In this document: one piece after another, positions 10,364-20,819 of the stretch
How positions within the stretch are numbered: the first letter of the stretch is position 1
Layout of the letters: every line of letters starts with the position of its first letter
NCBI GenBank assembly: GCA_009809945.1
Contig: WTPW01000492.1
Span: 1 to 64,000 of the forward strand
Source: Gigaspora margarita
Taxonomy: Eukaryota; Glomeromycota; Glomeromycetes; Diversisporales; Gigasporaceae
DNA: 64,000 nt
Direction: 5' to 3'
The notes under the pieces: model-generated
Seen by the model: the letters and a program-made list of their open reading frames with translations, nothing else
Told to the model about the DNA's origin: nothing
Databases searched by the model: none
Position numbers and translations under genes: made by a program

Positions 10364-11203
10364 ATAGTCATAATGATGATCAAATTTAGTCATAATGATC
10401 ATCAATATAGTCATAATGATCATCCGATATAATCACAATTGTCATCATAATGCCGCAATGATAATATTCATCGACTTCTATTTTATACTTAGTCGATTAA
10501 TATTTAGCACACAATACGGTATTACGTTTCATTAAAGCAGATTCGTATGCAAGTAATAGAATCACGATGATGATAATAATGGTTTATTAAATTTCACATT
10601 AATCGATACGACATACACACATACATCCGTATATTAAGTATGTTTTTCACGCATTTAAAAACAAATACTGTCATTATCACAATCTAAAGGGTCTTAACTC
10701 CTTAAAGCAAATAAATGGAAATCACAATTCTCACCACAAAGCTCTCTTACATAAAGCTTACCTAAAAAGTTGAACTTACTTTCACTCACGTTACTTTCGA
10801 ACGAATGGACTGTTATATGTTACACATCGTTAAAAGCAAAAAATAAAAAATAAAAAAGAGAACATTCAAAAACTCGTAATACTATTGAGCCCATTACACA
10901 ACCAATAAAATCATCGCCTACAATCAAAGTGACATTTAAACCAGATTATATTAATCTTTAATAAACCTTTACACCATTTCATCATAATGACATATCTAAT
11001 TCATCGAAATTATAACAATAACTTCATTCCAATAACGGATAAACGATAATCAAAACTTTTACCATAAAAGGATTATGAAGAATCAGCATAGGTGACATAG
11101 ATAAGGTCGAATACAACCATCCCTCTACACATTTCATGTTACACGTTCAACGTGATCGTACTGGTATAAATTACTAATTATTTACAAAATTAAAAATAGT
11201 TCG
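10364..11203. other. Intergenic; tail of the GTCATAATGATCATC repeat, then plain AT-rich DNA
   Basis: Three or four short TAGTCATAATGATCATC units end near 10440. The rest is AT-rich with no ORF or repeat that I recognise. Confidence 0.4.
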
Positions 11204-11327
11204 TACCTATGCATATATTTGTATACGTACTACGTGAAACAGCGTTTAATAAATGTTTGATCAAATGATTCAATATTTTCAATGAAATTAATCCTTCTCA
11301 CGTACGCATAAATTTTTTGCATCTAAA
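11204..11327 (+). promoter_or_regulatory. Conserved upstream region of Sel1 gene A
   Basis: The block from TACCTATGCATATATTTGTA to the ATG at 11328 is almost unchanged upstream of the paralogue (58048-58176). It includes ACGTGAAACAGCG, CAATATTTTCAATGAAATTA and a run before TCTAAAATG. Outside it the two loci are unrelated, so this marks the left limit of the duplicated unit and probably holds its promoter and 5' leader. No factor site is assigned. Confidence 0.5.
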
Positions 11328-11726
11328 ATGTCAAATAATAAAGAAAATAACACAAATGATAAAATGATTCAACTCACAAATTCCTTTAATCAACTGGATT
11401 TTATTGGTGATAAAAAATCAGAAGAAATTTTATGGCTTGGTTATAGTTACGAACATGGAATTGGTGTTGAAAAGGATGAGAATAAAGCATTNATTCATTA
11501 TCAAAAATCTGCTGAAATGAATAATTTTAATGGAATGTACCAAGTTGGTTATTGTTATTATTTAGGAATCGGGGTTGAATTAGATAAACATAAAGCATTT
11601 ATGTATTATCTAAAATCAGCTGAGGCTGGTAGTTCTATGGGAATTTTTAAAGTTGCAATTTGTTACAAATACGGAGTTGGTGTGGAAAAGAACAAAGAAA
11701 AATTCTATGATTGGATTAGGAAATAA
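11328..11726 (+). CDS. Sel1-repeat protein, locus A
   Basis: A 132-residue protein starting MSNNKENN. After a polar N-terminus (1-30) come three Sel1-type repeats at roughly 36-70, 71-106 and 107-130, with LGYSYEHGIGVEKDENKA, YQVGYCYYLGIGVELDKHKA and KVAICYKYGVGVEKNKEK. Sel1 repeats are alpha-alpha solenoids used for protein binding; no catalytic role is expected. The start is the first ATG and is shared with the paralogue at 58177. In paralogue B this exon ends at a GTAAGT donor (58572). Here the matching base is A (11723), giving ATAAGT, so the exon may simply end at TAA 11724-11726. Downstream are the splice-site array and the kinase, so it was probably exon 1 of a Sel1-kinase gene. One ambiguous base at 11492. 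Confidence 0.8.
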   Translation: MSNNKENNTNDKMIQLTNSFNQLDFIGDKKSEEILWLGYSYEHGIGVEKDENKAXIHYQKSAEMNNFNGMYQVGYCYYLGIGVELDKHKAFMYYLKSAEAGSSMGIFKVAICYKYGVGVEKNKEKFYDWIRK

Positions 11727-11800
11727 GTTATTTGTTAATTTTTCGTAATTTAAATTTTAAAAATTAGGATTTTAAATATTTTCTTGAAACGATTTAATTA

Positions 11801-12935
11801 TTTTAGGGAGTAAGTATAATAATTAATCATTTAATATAATTTTTATTTCATTGATCAACAATGATTCATAGTATTTTCATTTAATCAATACTCAAAATTC
11901 ATAAATTAGTCCGTAAGTATAATAAAAAAATCTGGTATTCAAATTTATAAATATATACTACTTAACTTACTTTATTTTGTTTATTTTGTTAATTTAGTGA
12001 GTGAGTATAAAGAAAATTTATGACCAATAATATATAAAGCTCATGAATATTTACTTTAAATTTCGTTTTATTCACGTTAATTTAGTCTGTATGTATAAAG
12101 AAAATTTATTCGTTATGAACCTAATTATTTCAAATGAACAATTCAAGTTATGAGTATTTACTATTTAATTTCATTTTATTCGCATTAATTTAGTGCGTGA
12201 GTATAAAGAACATATATTAATCCAGCATTTAAAATAAGTTATTATTTAGTTCATATTTACAGTAGTTTCATTATTCACTTTAATTTAGACGGTGTGTATA
12301 AAGAATATTTATTAATCTAAGTATTTAAATAAGCTATTCAGATCATGAATATTTACTATTTAATTTTATTGTATTTGTGTTACTTTAGGGCGTGAGTATA
12401 AAGAACATTTCTTAATATAAGTATTTAAAATAAGTTATTCAAGTTCATTAATATTTATTATTTAATATTACTTTTTCACGTTAATTTAGGCGGTGAGTAT
12501 AAAGACATCTAATATTAATAATATGAATATTCAAAATAACTATTCAAATTCATGAAAATTACATTAATTTAGTAAGTGAGTATAAAGAAAATTATTAAAT
12601 ATTAAAAATCAACTATTCAAGTTCATGAATATTTATTATTTAATTTCATTTTATTCACGTTAATTTAGTTAGTAAGTATAAAAACATTATTGATTTAAAT
12701 ATTTAAAATAAGCTATTAATGAATATATATTTACTACATTTTAGTCTGAGTATAAAAAATAATTACTAAATGTTTAAAATAAGCTATGTAAGTTCATTGA
12801 ATATTTACTATTTAATTTCATTTTAGTGAGTGAGTATAAAAAACATTTATGATTTTAAGTAATTAAAATAAAATATTCGAGTTCATATTTATAATATCAT
12901 TGTATAATTTTATACTTGTTAGTCGGTAAGCATAA
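11801..12935 (+). repeat. Array A: 13 tandem units with AG-NNN-GTRAGTAT junctions (candidate one-codon exons)
   Basis: Units of 76-108 bp each contain a TTTAG acceptor-like motif, three bases, and a GTGAGTATAAAG or GTAAGTATAA donor-like motif. The acceptor AG ends at 11806, 11909, 11997, 12085, 12193, 12288, 12388, 12489, 12572, 12668, 12744, 12826 and 12922. The triplets are GGA, TCC, TGA, TCT, TGC, ACG, GGC, GCG, TAA, TTA, TCT, TGA and TCG. Only unit 11 lacks the donor GT. Unit length matches the 73-bp intron of the adjacent kinase gene. Seen directly: the tandem structure and spacing. Inferred: that the sites are used in splicing. A plain tandem repeat of one ancestral intron is the alternative. 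Confidence 0.75.
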
Positions 12936-12976
12936 AAGCTATTTATAATGAAATTAAAAATCACATAAATTAATTA

Positions 12977-14223
12977 ATGAAAAATGTAATCGCTGATTAT
13001 AAAGAGATTCTAAGTATGGTAAATGTGCACATTGTAACGAAGATAACACAATAAATGCATGGTGTCTAACATGTGATCCTGACATAACAATTCAAGGATG
13101 GACAAGTGGAAATAAAGATATTGACGATTGTATAAAAAGAGTTCAGCTTAGAATTGCTGAATATGAACGTATGATTGAATGGATTCCATTTGCTAGACTA
13201 GATAATATTAAAAAAATTGGTGATTGTGGATACGGTTCTGTATTTTCTGCAACTTGGTTGGATGGCATACGAAAAATTAATTTGAATAATTCTACACAAA
13301 CATATACACGAACACGCGAACCATCTAGCATCGTTGCGCTCAAGACCTTATCTGGTTCCAAGGAAAATTCGCTTAATCTTTTGAAAGAAGTGAGTTAAAT
13401 CATCATTCAGTTTACAGTTTATTAAACTCATACTGAGATAATTCATTTATCAAATTCTAAAGTTTGACAGTCATATGAAATGTACATTGTTTGATAGCCA
13501 GCTTAAGATATATGGATTGACAAAAACACAGAAACAAAAAAATACTTGATGGTATTTCAATTTGCCAATAATGGGAGTCTTCATAAGTTTTTAATAAAGA
13601 ATTTTCAAAATCTTACCTGGCAAATTAAATTAAACCTACTTCAAGACATTTCATATGATTTGACAAATATTCATTTTGCAGGATATATTCATACAGATTT
13701 TCACAGTGGTAATATTTTGCAAGACGAAGACAATGATAAAAATATGCAATCTTATGTTTCAGATCTAGGATTATCTAAAACGGAATACGAAGGTAATTCA
13801 GAAGGTTGTATTTATGGAGTCATTCCTTATGTTGCTCCAGAAATTTTATCAGTTCAGAAGCTTACAAAAGCTGCAGATATTTATGGTTTTGGAATCATCA
13901 TGTCAGAAATGTCAACTGGGCAAAGACCTTTTGATGGTCGTCCATTTGATTTTAGTCTTTCATTAGATATATGCAGAGGATTTCGTCCTGAATTTGCTCC
14001 TGAAACTCCTGATTGCTATATTGAATTAGCTAAACAATGCACGGATTCAGATCCACAAAAACGACCTGAAGCTGATGAAATATGGGAAGAATGGAATAAT
14101 ATCATGAAGAATTCAGATAATGCAAATGAAATTAAAAAGCAATTCTTAGATGCTGATAAAATAATCAAAAATTGCCGATTATCTCACCAAAACATCCAGA
14201 TCACATGTACACCAGCAAAATAA
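12977..14223 (+). pseudogene. Protein kinase-like gene, locus A, with frame disruptions
   Basis: A Rhizophagus-type tyrosine-kinase-like protein. Exon 1 carries a four-Cys motif YGKCAHCNED...AWCLTCDP (from 13015), the linker WTSGNKDIDDCI, EWIPFARLDNIKKI, the Gly loop GDCGYGSV (a Gly is Cys here) and the beta-3 Lys in VALKTL. An intron (13390-13462, GTGAGT...AAAG) follows KE. Exon 2 has MVFQFANNG, the catalytic loop HTDFHSGNIL (HRD replaced by HTD), SDLGLSK in place of DFG, VAPE, DIYGFGIIMSEM and KRP. The Asp residues are kept. One base is lost near 13521 and another near 14170 relative to paralogue B, so the frame is broken in two places; assembly error is possible. Any link to the Sel1 exon depends on splicing through the array. 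An ATG at 12977 is in another frame from YGKC. Confidence 0.75.
13390..13462 (+). other. Intron of kinase A
   Basis: Donor GAA|GTGAGTTAAATC and acceptor TTCTAAAG|TTTGACAG join KE to FDSHMKCT, which fits family proteins that read KEFKSHLKC at this point. The paralogue has a 73-bp intron at the same place (60564-60636). Confidence 0.7.
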
Positions 14224-14230
14224 TCAATAC

Positions 14231-14378
14231 CAGTGTATAAAATCTGAAAAAAAAATTTTGTGCACATCTGCACATTAGAAAACTTTTTTGTGCACACTTT
14301 AAAAATTTGTACATAAAATTGTGCACACAAAAAAGATTGTGCACATGTGCACATTGTGCACATGAATTTTATTCACTG
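14231..14378. mobile_element. hAT-like MITE, CAGTGTATAAAATCTG ends, with empty site in the paralogue
   Basis: Ends CAGTGTATAAAAT...ATTTTATTCACTG are flanked by a perfect 8-bp duplication ATCAATAC (14223-14230, 14379-14386). Paralogue B has ATCAATAC only once at the matching point (near 61415), a natural empty site. 148 bp, rich in TGTGCACA motifs. It lies at the 3' end of kinase A. Confidence 0.9.
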
Positions 14379-14386
14379 ATCAATAC

Positions 14387-15908
14387 ACAAACAATATCCA
14401 ATACAATTAAAGGTACTTATTTTAAAATTACTCTTTTTGTTAATGGAATGTTAACCTTTACAGAAGTAAAATTCACTGGATATGTTATATTAGTAACTTT
14501 AACAAGTAACCCTATTGAAATTTCTATTGGTGAGTACTATATTAAGCTGATTTACAATTAAATTTATTACGATTAAATTTATTACTTACTTTATATTGGT
14601 ATTTAGATGATTAAATTGATTGCTTAACAATTTTTCAATTTAAATTATTATTATTATTTTTAATCTGTGTGTTATATGTTATTTTAAAAATTGTCAATGA
14701 TTAATTGGCACTTATGTCATCTTTCAATTTCTATTGGTTGAGGTCAATTTTTAATATTAATACATAAAATTTATTATTAAAATTTATAATTACATATTAA
14801 ATTAATGTTGGCTAATTATAAAATATAAAAAAGTTGAAATTGAGTAATTCTTTTATAAAAACTTATATTGCAAAATTTTTGCATTACCATAATTACTGAA
14901 CAGTCGATTATAAGACCAATTTGTAATATACTGTAAATTTGAGCTTTAAGACAAGGAAATTACTGTATAAACCAGTATATAGTCGACGAATGAAACCTGG
15001 TACTTTCATGCTGATGAAACATAATATCTAGTTTTATATTTTGATAAAGCTAGCAAAAATAGTATAGCCAGAAATTTTGTGCCAAGTTTATGTACTAATG
15101 ACATTATGATTTGTAGTGCATGTTTAGGGATAGAAAAAAAAACAGTTAATTGATGATTTGCAAGTAAATGAGAACTTAATACTGGGAAAATTTTTATATT
15201 AAAACATATAAAAAAATGTTATGTCAGAATCATGATTCCTATAGTATTATAATAATTTTTATCTCTAAATTACTTATAACTTTTTATCTATTTAACTAAT
15301 TTTACTAACCTTATATCATTAGAATCACAAAAACTAGTTCTACAACTTTAATTAGAAGCTCACGGGATATTAGCTTAATAAAAAATTAACTTTACTTAGT
15401 CAGGAATGCTGATTTTGAGATTTTATATGTGTTGCTATAGATTTTATTAACACAAATTCTCATTTATTCGTGGATCATCAATTAAACCTTTTTAAACATG
15501 TGATCATTAAATCTAATTTTAAATATATACAGATCTTATTTATTGTTTTTAATTATATAATAAAAAAGTTTTGCTATCTCTATTCTTGTTGATATTTTCA
15601 AAATGTAATCTTTCCAAAATTTTTACCTGAAATTATTTTTATATCCCATAAATTCATATATAATTCACATGACATTAATACAGATATTTTTAACTTCAAA
15701 TCATACTTAATCATCTAATCAGTTAAATTTCTCGAAAATAAACAATATCTCTTGGTATGCAAATATATAACCACTACCTAAAGAATTTTTCTTAAAAAAA
15801 TTACTTATTAAACATATAATTTTTATTTTATATATCATTATGATTAGAGATAGGGATATTGTACATTTTATAATAATATGCACACAATAAAGTATAACAA
15901 AAAATTTT
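14387..15908. other. 3' flank of locus A, then AT-rich spacer
   Basis: To about 14962 the sequence matches the 3' flank of locus B (to about 61981): it holds the old 3' coding end (a frame reading NTQTISNTIKGTYFKITLF) and untranslated DNA. From 14963 to 15908 I see only AT-rich sequence with no gene. Confidence 0.5.
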
Positions 15909-15920
15909 ATTCACACTAGT

Positions 15921-16400
15921 CTCCTAGGTCCGGTCCGGGATCAGACCAGACTCAGACTCTAAATTTTACTAATTTCAGACTTCAGACCAGACTCAGACTC
16001 AACTATGAGTCCGGTCCGGGTCTGGTCCGAAGTCTGCAGACTGGTCTGAGTCCGAATATATTTATATGTAGTTTTTGGCGCTGAACAAGTTTACTTAGTG
16101 CATTTTGTTAGAATAAATTAGTAAAAGTTTATGAATCATAAGATTTTATAGAATTTTATTAATAAAATTTTATAAAATCTTATAATTCGCAAATATTTAT
16201 TAATTAATTCTAACAAAATGCACTAAGTAAACTTGTTCAGCGCCAAAAACTACATATAAATATATTCGGACTCAGACCAGTCTGCAGACTTCGGACCAGA
16301 CCCGGACCGGACTCATAGTTGAGTCTGAGTCTGGTCTGAAGTCTGAAATTAGTAAAATTTAGAGTCTGAGTCTGGTCTGATCCCGGACCGGACCTAGGAG
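15921..16400. repeat. Near-perfect 480-bp palindrome ending at the gap
   Basis: CTCCTAGGTCCGGTCCGGG at 15921 is mirrored exactly at the 16400 end. The outer arms of about 190 bp match base for base as far as I can read. The centre is near 16160 within TTTTATTAATAAAATTTTAT. It abuts the N run, so either a very young foldback or an assembly fold-over. Confidence 0.8.
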
Positions 16401-16941
16401 NNNNNNNNNNNNNNNNNNNNNNNNNNNNNNNNNNNNNNNNNNNNNNNNNNNNNNNNNNNNNNNNNNNNNNNNNNNNNNNNNNNNNNNNNNNNNNNNNNNN
16501 NNNNNNNNNNNNNNNNNNNNNNNNNNNNNNNNNNNNNNNNNNNNNNNNNNNNNNNNNNNNNNNNNNNNNNNNNNNNNNNNNNNNNNNNNNNNNNNNNNNN
16601 NNNNNNNNNNNNNNNNNNNNNNNNNNNNNNNNNNNNNNNNNNNNNNNNNNNNNNNNNNNNNNNNNNNNNNNNNNNNNNNNNNNNNNNNNNNNNNNNNNNN
16701 NNNNNNNNNNNNNNNNNNNNNNNNNNNNNNNNNNNNNNNNNNNNNNNNNNNNNNNNNNNNNNNNNNNNNNNNNNNNNNNNNNNNNNNNNNNNNNNNNNNN
16801 NNNNNNNNNNNNNNNNNNNNNNNNNNNNNNNNNNNNNNNNNNNNNNNNNNNNNNNNNNNNNNNNNNNNNNNNNNNNNNNNNNNNNNNNNNNNNNNNNNNN
16901 NNNNNNNNNNNNNNNNNNNNNNNNNNNNNNNNNNNNNNNNN
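16401..16941. other. Assembly gap of 541 N
   Basis: An uninterrupted run of N inside the palindromic element. Any open frame reported through it is meaningless. Confidence 0.99.
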
Positions 16942-17682
16942 GCATCTTTTCTCCAAATTTCAAGTAAAATAAAAACGACCCTGCCGATTTAATATATTTC
17001 TAGGTGCTGAGCAAGTTTACTTAGTGTGTTCTGTTAGAATTATTTAATAAAAATTTGTGAATTTTAAGAATTTATAGAATTTTACTAATCAAATTCTATA
17101 AAATCTTTATTATTCATAAAATTTAGTAATTATTTCTAATTTAATGCACTAAGTAAACTTATTGAGCACTTAAAAATACATTAAATTGGCAGGGTTGTTT
17201 TTATTTTACTTGAAATTTGGAGATAAGATGTTAAATTTTGTCTTTTTTGATCAAAAATCCAAAATTGTGCATCAAATCTCTAAAGTACAAGTAAAATAAA
17301 AACAAAACAGCCGTTTTGATGCATATTTAGGTGCTGAACAAGTTTACTTAGTGCATTTTATTAGAATTAATTAATAACTATTTGCGAATTATAAGATTTT
17401 ATAAAATTTTATTAATAAAATTCTATAAAATCTTATGATTCATATAATTTTACTAATTTATTCTAACAAAATGCACTAAGTAAACTTGTTCAGCGCCAAA
17501 AAATACATATAAATATATTCGGACTCAGACCAGTCTGCAGACTTCGGACCAGACCCAGACCAGACTCAGACTTGACTAAAAAGTCTGAATATAAAAGTCT
17601 GAGTCCGGTCCGAAAATCAGACCAGACTCAGACTTGACTAAAGTCCGGTTCGAGTCCGGTCTGTAGGAGCACTAATTCACAC

Positions 17683-19054
17683 TTAAGTCAGACAAATTTG
17701 ATTCTCTCTCAAAAGAGAGAAAAAAAGGTGAGAAAATGGAATGCATATAATTTTATTTATTTATTATTACCTTTGGAAAGTATATACAGTATTATTTATT
17801 CCCATGATAGTAGAAATAATAAATGTTTCCTCAGATCTTTCTGCATTGATAGGAGCAAAGAGAAAAATTCCAGGAAACAACTGTTATTCCCTGAAGCTGG
17901 GAATAAATGTGCTATTCTCCCATTTTACTAATTGACTGTGGAGGTTATCTTACTACTGAGTTTATATTTAAGTTATCGCCAAAATAACGTATAAATCCCA
18001 TAAAAACAATTCTGAATTTTCCAGTTATTTGTTAATTCCGCATGGTATTATGCCCTCTGGCTCAAATTATATATACATATGCGTATATCTGAATTCTTTT
18101 TTTTTATAGAGAGTGACTAAAAAGAGAGGTAATGAAAACCGCTGAATCAAATTGGTCTTGTCTTATTTATATCTTAATTTTACTATACATGAAAACTTCG
18201 ATGGGATAAAATGCGCATGTTTGGAATCCTCAATCATGTTATCGTATTGTAAATTAACATAAAAAATACTGTAAATTCTAGCTTAAGTAATTAAAATCTG
18301 TTAAATAATACGGATCCCAAAATAAACAAGAAATTATATCATTATTTATCTATATTAAGACAATACCTATTTATTTAACAATCATTTTTAAAGCACATTT
18401 GAAGATTTGTCTAATTAATAATGCATTGCCATTATGTAGATAACATTCATGTCCATATAATAACTAGAATGTTTACATTTGTAGAATATTCGGTCATACT
18501 TAGTGCCGTAAATATTGTATTACATTTGTAGATATTCAATTAATCTTAGTAATATAAAGTTTTTTACACTATATGTAATAACAAATATTCTGCTTTCGCC
18601 TTTATTGTGATAATAAGATTATAATTGATTGGTAAAATAAAAATTTCTTTCAAAAATATTAATCATGGTTGATAAGTAAATCATGGTTGTTTTTAAAAAA
18701 GAAAAATAATTATTGTCGCAGTTGATACTGAAACTGGGGTCGCGATTTGAAAATATAAGCCCTACTAAAATCCACATATATAGTAGTCTTTAGCTATCAA
18801 TTCTAACTCTAAACCCTAACTCAACCCTAAAAAAAAAACGGAGAAAAACACTTTAAAATTTTTAAAAGTTCATGTCACAAATAGGTTCAAGCTTCAGCAT
18901 TAGCAGCGACAATTATTATATTTGTTGTACATATACAGTCCTGCAATATATTAACAGATTAATTCTTTTTTTATTACTGTATTAATAAGTAACTATGCGA
19001 CACTATCACGAAACCAGTGTTACCCTTGCATACCGGACATATAAATTAGTGGTA
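17683..19054. other. Intergenic, no gene recognised
   Basis: AT-rich. A short open stretch at 17741-17935 (reading VSSDLSALIGAKRKIPGN in part) has no clear family. A degenerate telomere-like stretch CTCTAAACCCTAACTC lies near 18807. Confidence 0.35.
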
Positions 19055-19412
19055 GCTCTCCCACAAAATTTTTACCCCCACGTGATTTCATCCAATCAAA
19101 ATTTAGGATCAGGTGTAACGTGACAGTCAAAACAAATGTGCTTTGTTTTCTAAGTTAAAACTTACGCGTAAAATTAAAGCTAAAAAAACCGCATTATAAT
19201 TAGGGTTAGGGTTAGAAGAATATAGCGGCTACTAGTAAAATTTCATGAGGAACTTTTTTAATTAGGCCGCAGTAGATGGTTTCCTAATAAAAATTTAGAG
19301 CTAACCCTGTTTTTTTGTAAAAAAGTGAGTTCGCTTCGATTTCTACGTTACACCTGATCTTAAATTTTGATTGGTTAAAATCACGTGGGGGTAAAAAATT
19401 TTGTGGGAGAGC
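19055..19412. mobile_element. MITE with TA target duplication, GCTCTCCCACAAAATTTT ends
   Basis: Long terminal inverted repeats: GCTCTCCCACAAAATTTTTA and CCCCCACGTGATTT on the left mirror AAATCACGTGGGGGT and GTGGGAGAGC on the right, with ATCAGGTGTAACGT further in. TA flanks both ends, as in Tc1/mariner-type MITEs. 358 bp. The interior contains TTAGGGTTAGGGTTAG at about 19200. Confidence 0.7.
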
Positions 19413-19559
19413 TATAGACGTTGACATATAATGATATGTCACGTACGGTCACAGGTTTACTGCGCCAAATGTACCACATGTACTGGTGTTACCCATGCCG
19501 GCTGAATTATGCATCACGTGAATCACGAGGTTGCTGCACTCAAAATGGCGGATCTGGCA

Positions 19560-20260
19560 GATCAGTTGCTTCCTCCATATATGATTGATCTGTAAGAACT
19601 ACCATATATGATGGATATGGAAGTACTGGCATAACTGATAGATCTAGCAGTTCTGGCTGAAATGCCATATCTTTTTATTAATAGATATTTACTATATATG
19701 CAGGCGATATTCACTCTACTTTGTAGGCATGTTTGCCATGATATTTCTATTATATTAATAAAGAACACTAATCGATTCTAAAACTATATTACACTCTTTC
19801 GAATTGCCAAATCACGCTATACATAAAACCTCTCACTTGTATAAATACTAACAACTACGACATACCACGGCACAGTCCTGTGTTAGGGTGTCCAGGATTA
19901 TGTGATGCGAAATTATGCGCATAATTTACTATTTTTTCGCATCGCATATGCTTCGCATAATTAAGAAAAAAAAGCATAAAGGCACATGAGTGGATTTGAT
20001 TGGTGGAAGAATGTGTTTAGATAAAGTGTGAATTCTGAAAACTTCCGCAAAAAAGTTGAAATATACTGAAAAGTTGGCATAATTGACAAATTCTAATTAA
20101 GAAAATGCATAATTTGCATCCATCGCATAATTTACCCTGATAAAATTGCATAATTCTGGACACCCTATCCTGTGAATTCATGCCCACGTGAATCCCTGTT
20201 GATAGTTGCTCCGTTAGCCCTGATTTCCGAGAGGTACTTCGAGAGTTAACACCAGAAACG
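19560..20260. repeat. Diverged repeat R1 (interrupted by a MITE)
   Basis: Homologous to 20820-21190. Shared blocks include CTTTGTAGGCATGTTTGCC, ATTGCCAAATCAC, AACAACTAYGA and a block that on the minus strand reads YLSEIRANGATINRDSR here and YLLEIEANRATIDRESH in R2. The two copies need different frames, so this is a decayed coding repeat of unknown kind. A short AGATCTGC/CATATATGATGG array is at its left. Confidence 0.6.
19884..20167. mobile_element. hAT-like MITE, TAGGGTGTCCAGRATTATG ends, with empty site in R2
   Basis: TAGGGTGTCCAGGATTATG and its mirror CATAATTCTGGACACCCTA are flanked by TCCTGTGT / TCCTGTGA (19876-19883, 20168-20175; one mismatch). 284 bp with internal GCATAATTTGC and CGCATCGCATATGCTTCGCA repeats. 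Repeat R2 is continuous at this point (near 21105), giving an empty site. Confidence 0.85.
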
Positions 20261-20359
20261 GAAAGCCTTTGATCCCATGCCATATGCACTGTCACTGGAC
20301 TGCTGTGCTAGATGTGCAAGATGTGCCAGATGTTCCAGATGTGCTACATGTATCACATG

Positions 20360-20770
20360 TAGAGTTCCAAATCGGGTGACCTGGTTTTGCATGCCATATT
20401 TGGTCAAGATTTTCAAATTCTGACCTTTTCAATTATCTCCTTATTAATAATAAAATTTACAGATAAATAATAATCCTATATAGATTATCACAAATATTCT
20501 CAGATTGTTTGTATTGTTTTCGAGCTATCTAATCTATAAAAATGAAAAAAAATGGGTCATGGTTACCCGGTTGACCCGTTTTGTTTGATTTTAGAATTTA
20601 GATAACTCAAAACTAATACAAGGATCATGAAACTCTATCTAGAAATTTGTAGAAAAGGTACACTTCTGCACAACTTCAATAATAATTAAAAGCAGTTTAA
20701 AAAGATCTGTTTTCTAAAATTATCAATTAAATATAGCAAAAAAAAATGGGTCAATTAGTTTGGAACCCTA
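20360..20770. mobile_element. hAT-like MITE, TAGRGTTCCAAA ends
   Basis: TAGAGTTCCAAAT...TTTGGAACCCTA ends are flanked by a perfect 8-bp duplication ATCACATG (20352-20359, 20771-20778). 411 bp, with GGGTGACC / GGTCAA subterminal blocks and no ORF. It is inserted in a short array of CATGTG/AGATGTGC units that continues on both sides (20285-20359, 20771-20850). Confidence 0.85.
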
Positions 20771-20819
20771 ATCACATGTGCCTCATGTGACAGAAGTGTT
20801 ACATGTGATGGATGTGTCA

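Larger units (their letters stand above)
15917..17674. mobile_element. hAT-like palindromic element with GTCTGGTC-rich ends, contains a gap
   Basis: Ends TAGTCTCCTAGGTCCGG...CCGGTCTGTAGGAGCACTA are flanked by a perfect 8-bp duplication ATTCACAC (15909-15916, 17675-17682). Subterminal DNA repeats CAGACCAGACTCAGACT in both orientations. Inside are hairpins of about 170 bp starting AAGTTTACTTAGTGCA and ending TGCACTAAGTAAACTTG, at about 16090-16245, 17005-17165 and 17335-17495. No transposase. A gap of 541 N lies inside, so the length is uncertain. Confidence 0.8.

Noticed and set aside
13143-13361. Minus-strand frame opposite the kinase exon (also at 60329-60535)
   Set aside because: Antisense shadow of the kinase exon.
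16237-16963. Long minus-strand open frames across the N run
   Set aside because: They are made almost wholly of unknown residues from the 541-base gap plus palindrome sequence.
17698-17935. Overlapping plus-strand frames with VSSDLSALIG
   Set aside because: A short coding-like phrase, but no family recognised and AT-rich, hydrophobic remainder.
20017-20295. 92-residue minus-strand frame
   Set aside because: Runs across a MITE boundary (20167), so it is a chance fusion of MITE and repeat R1.
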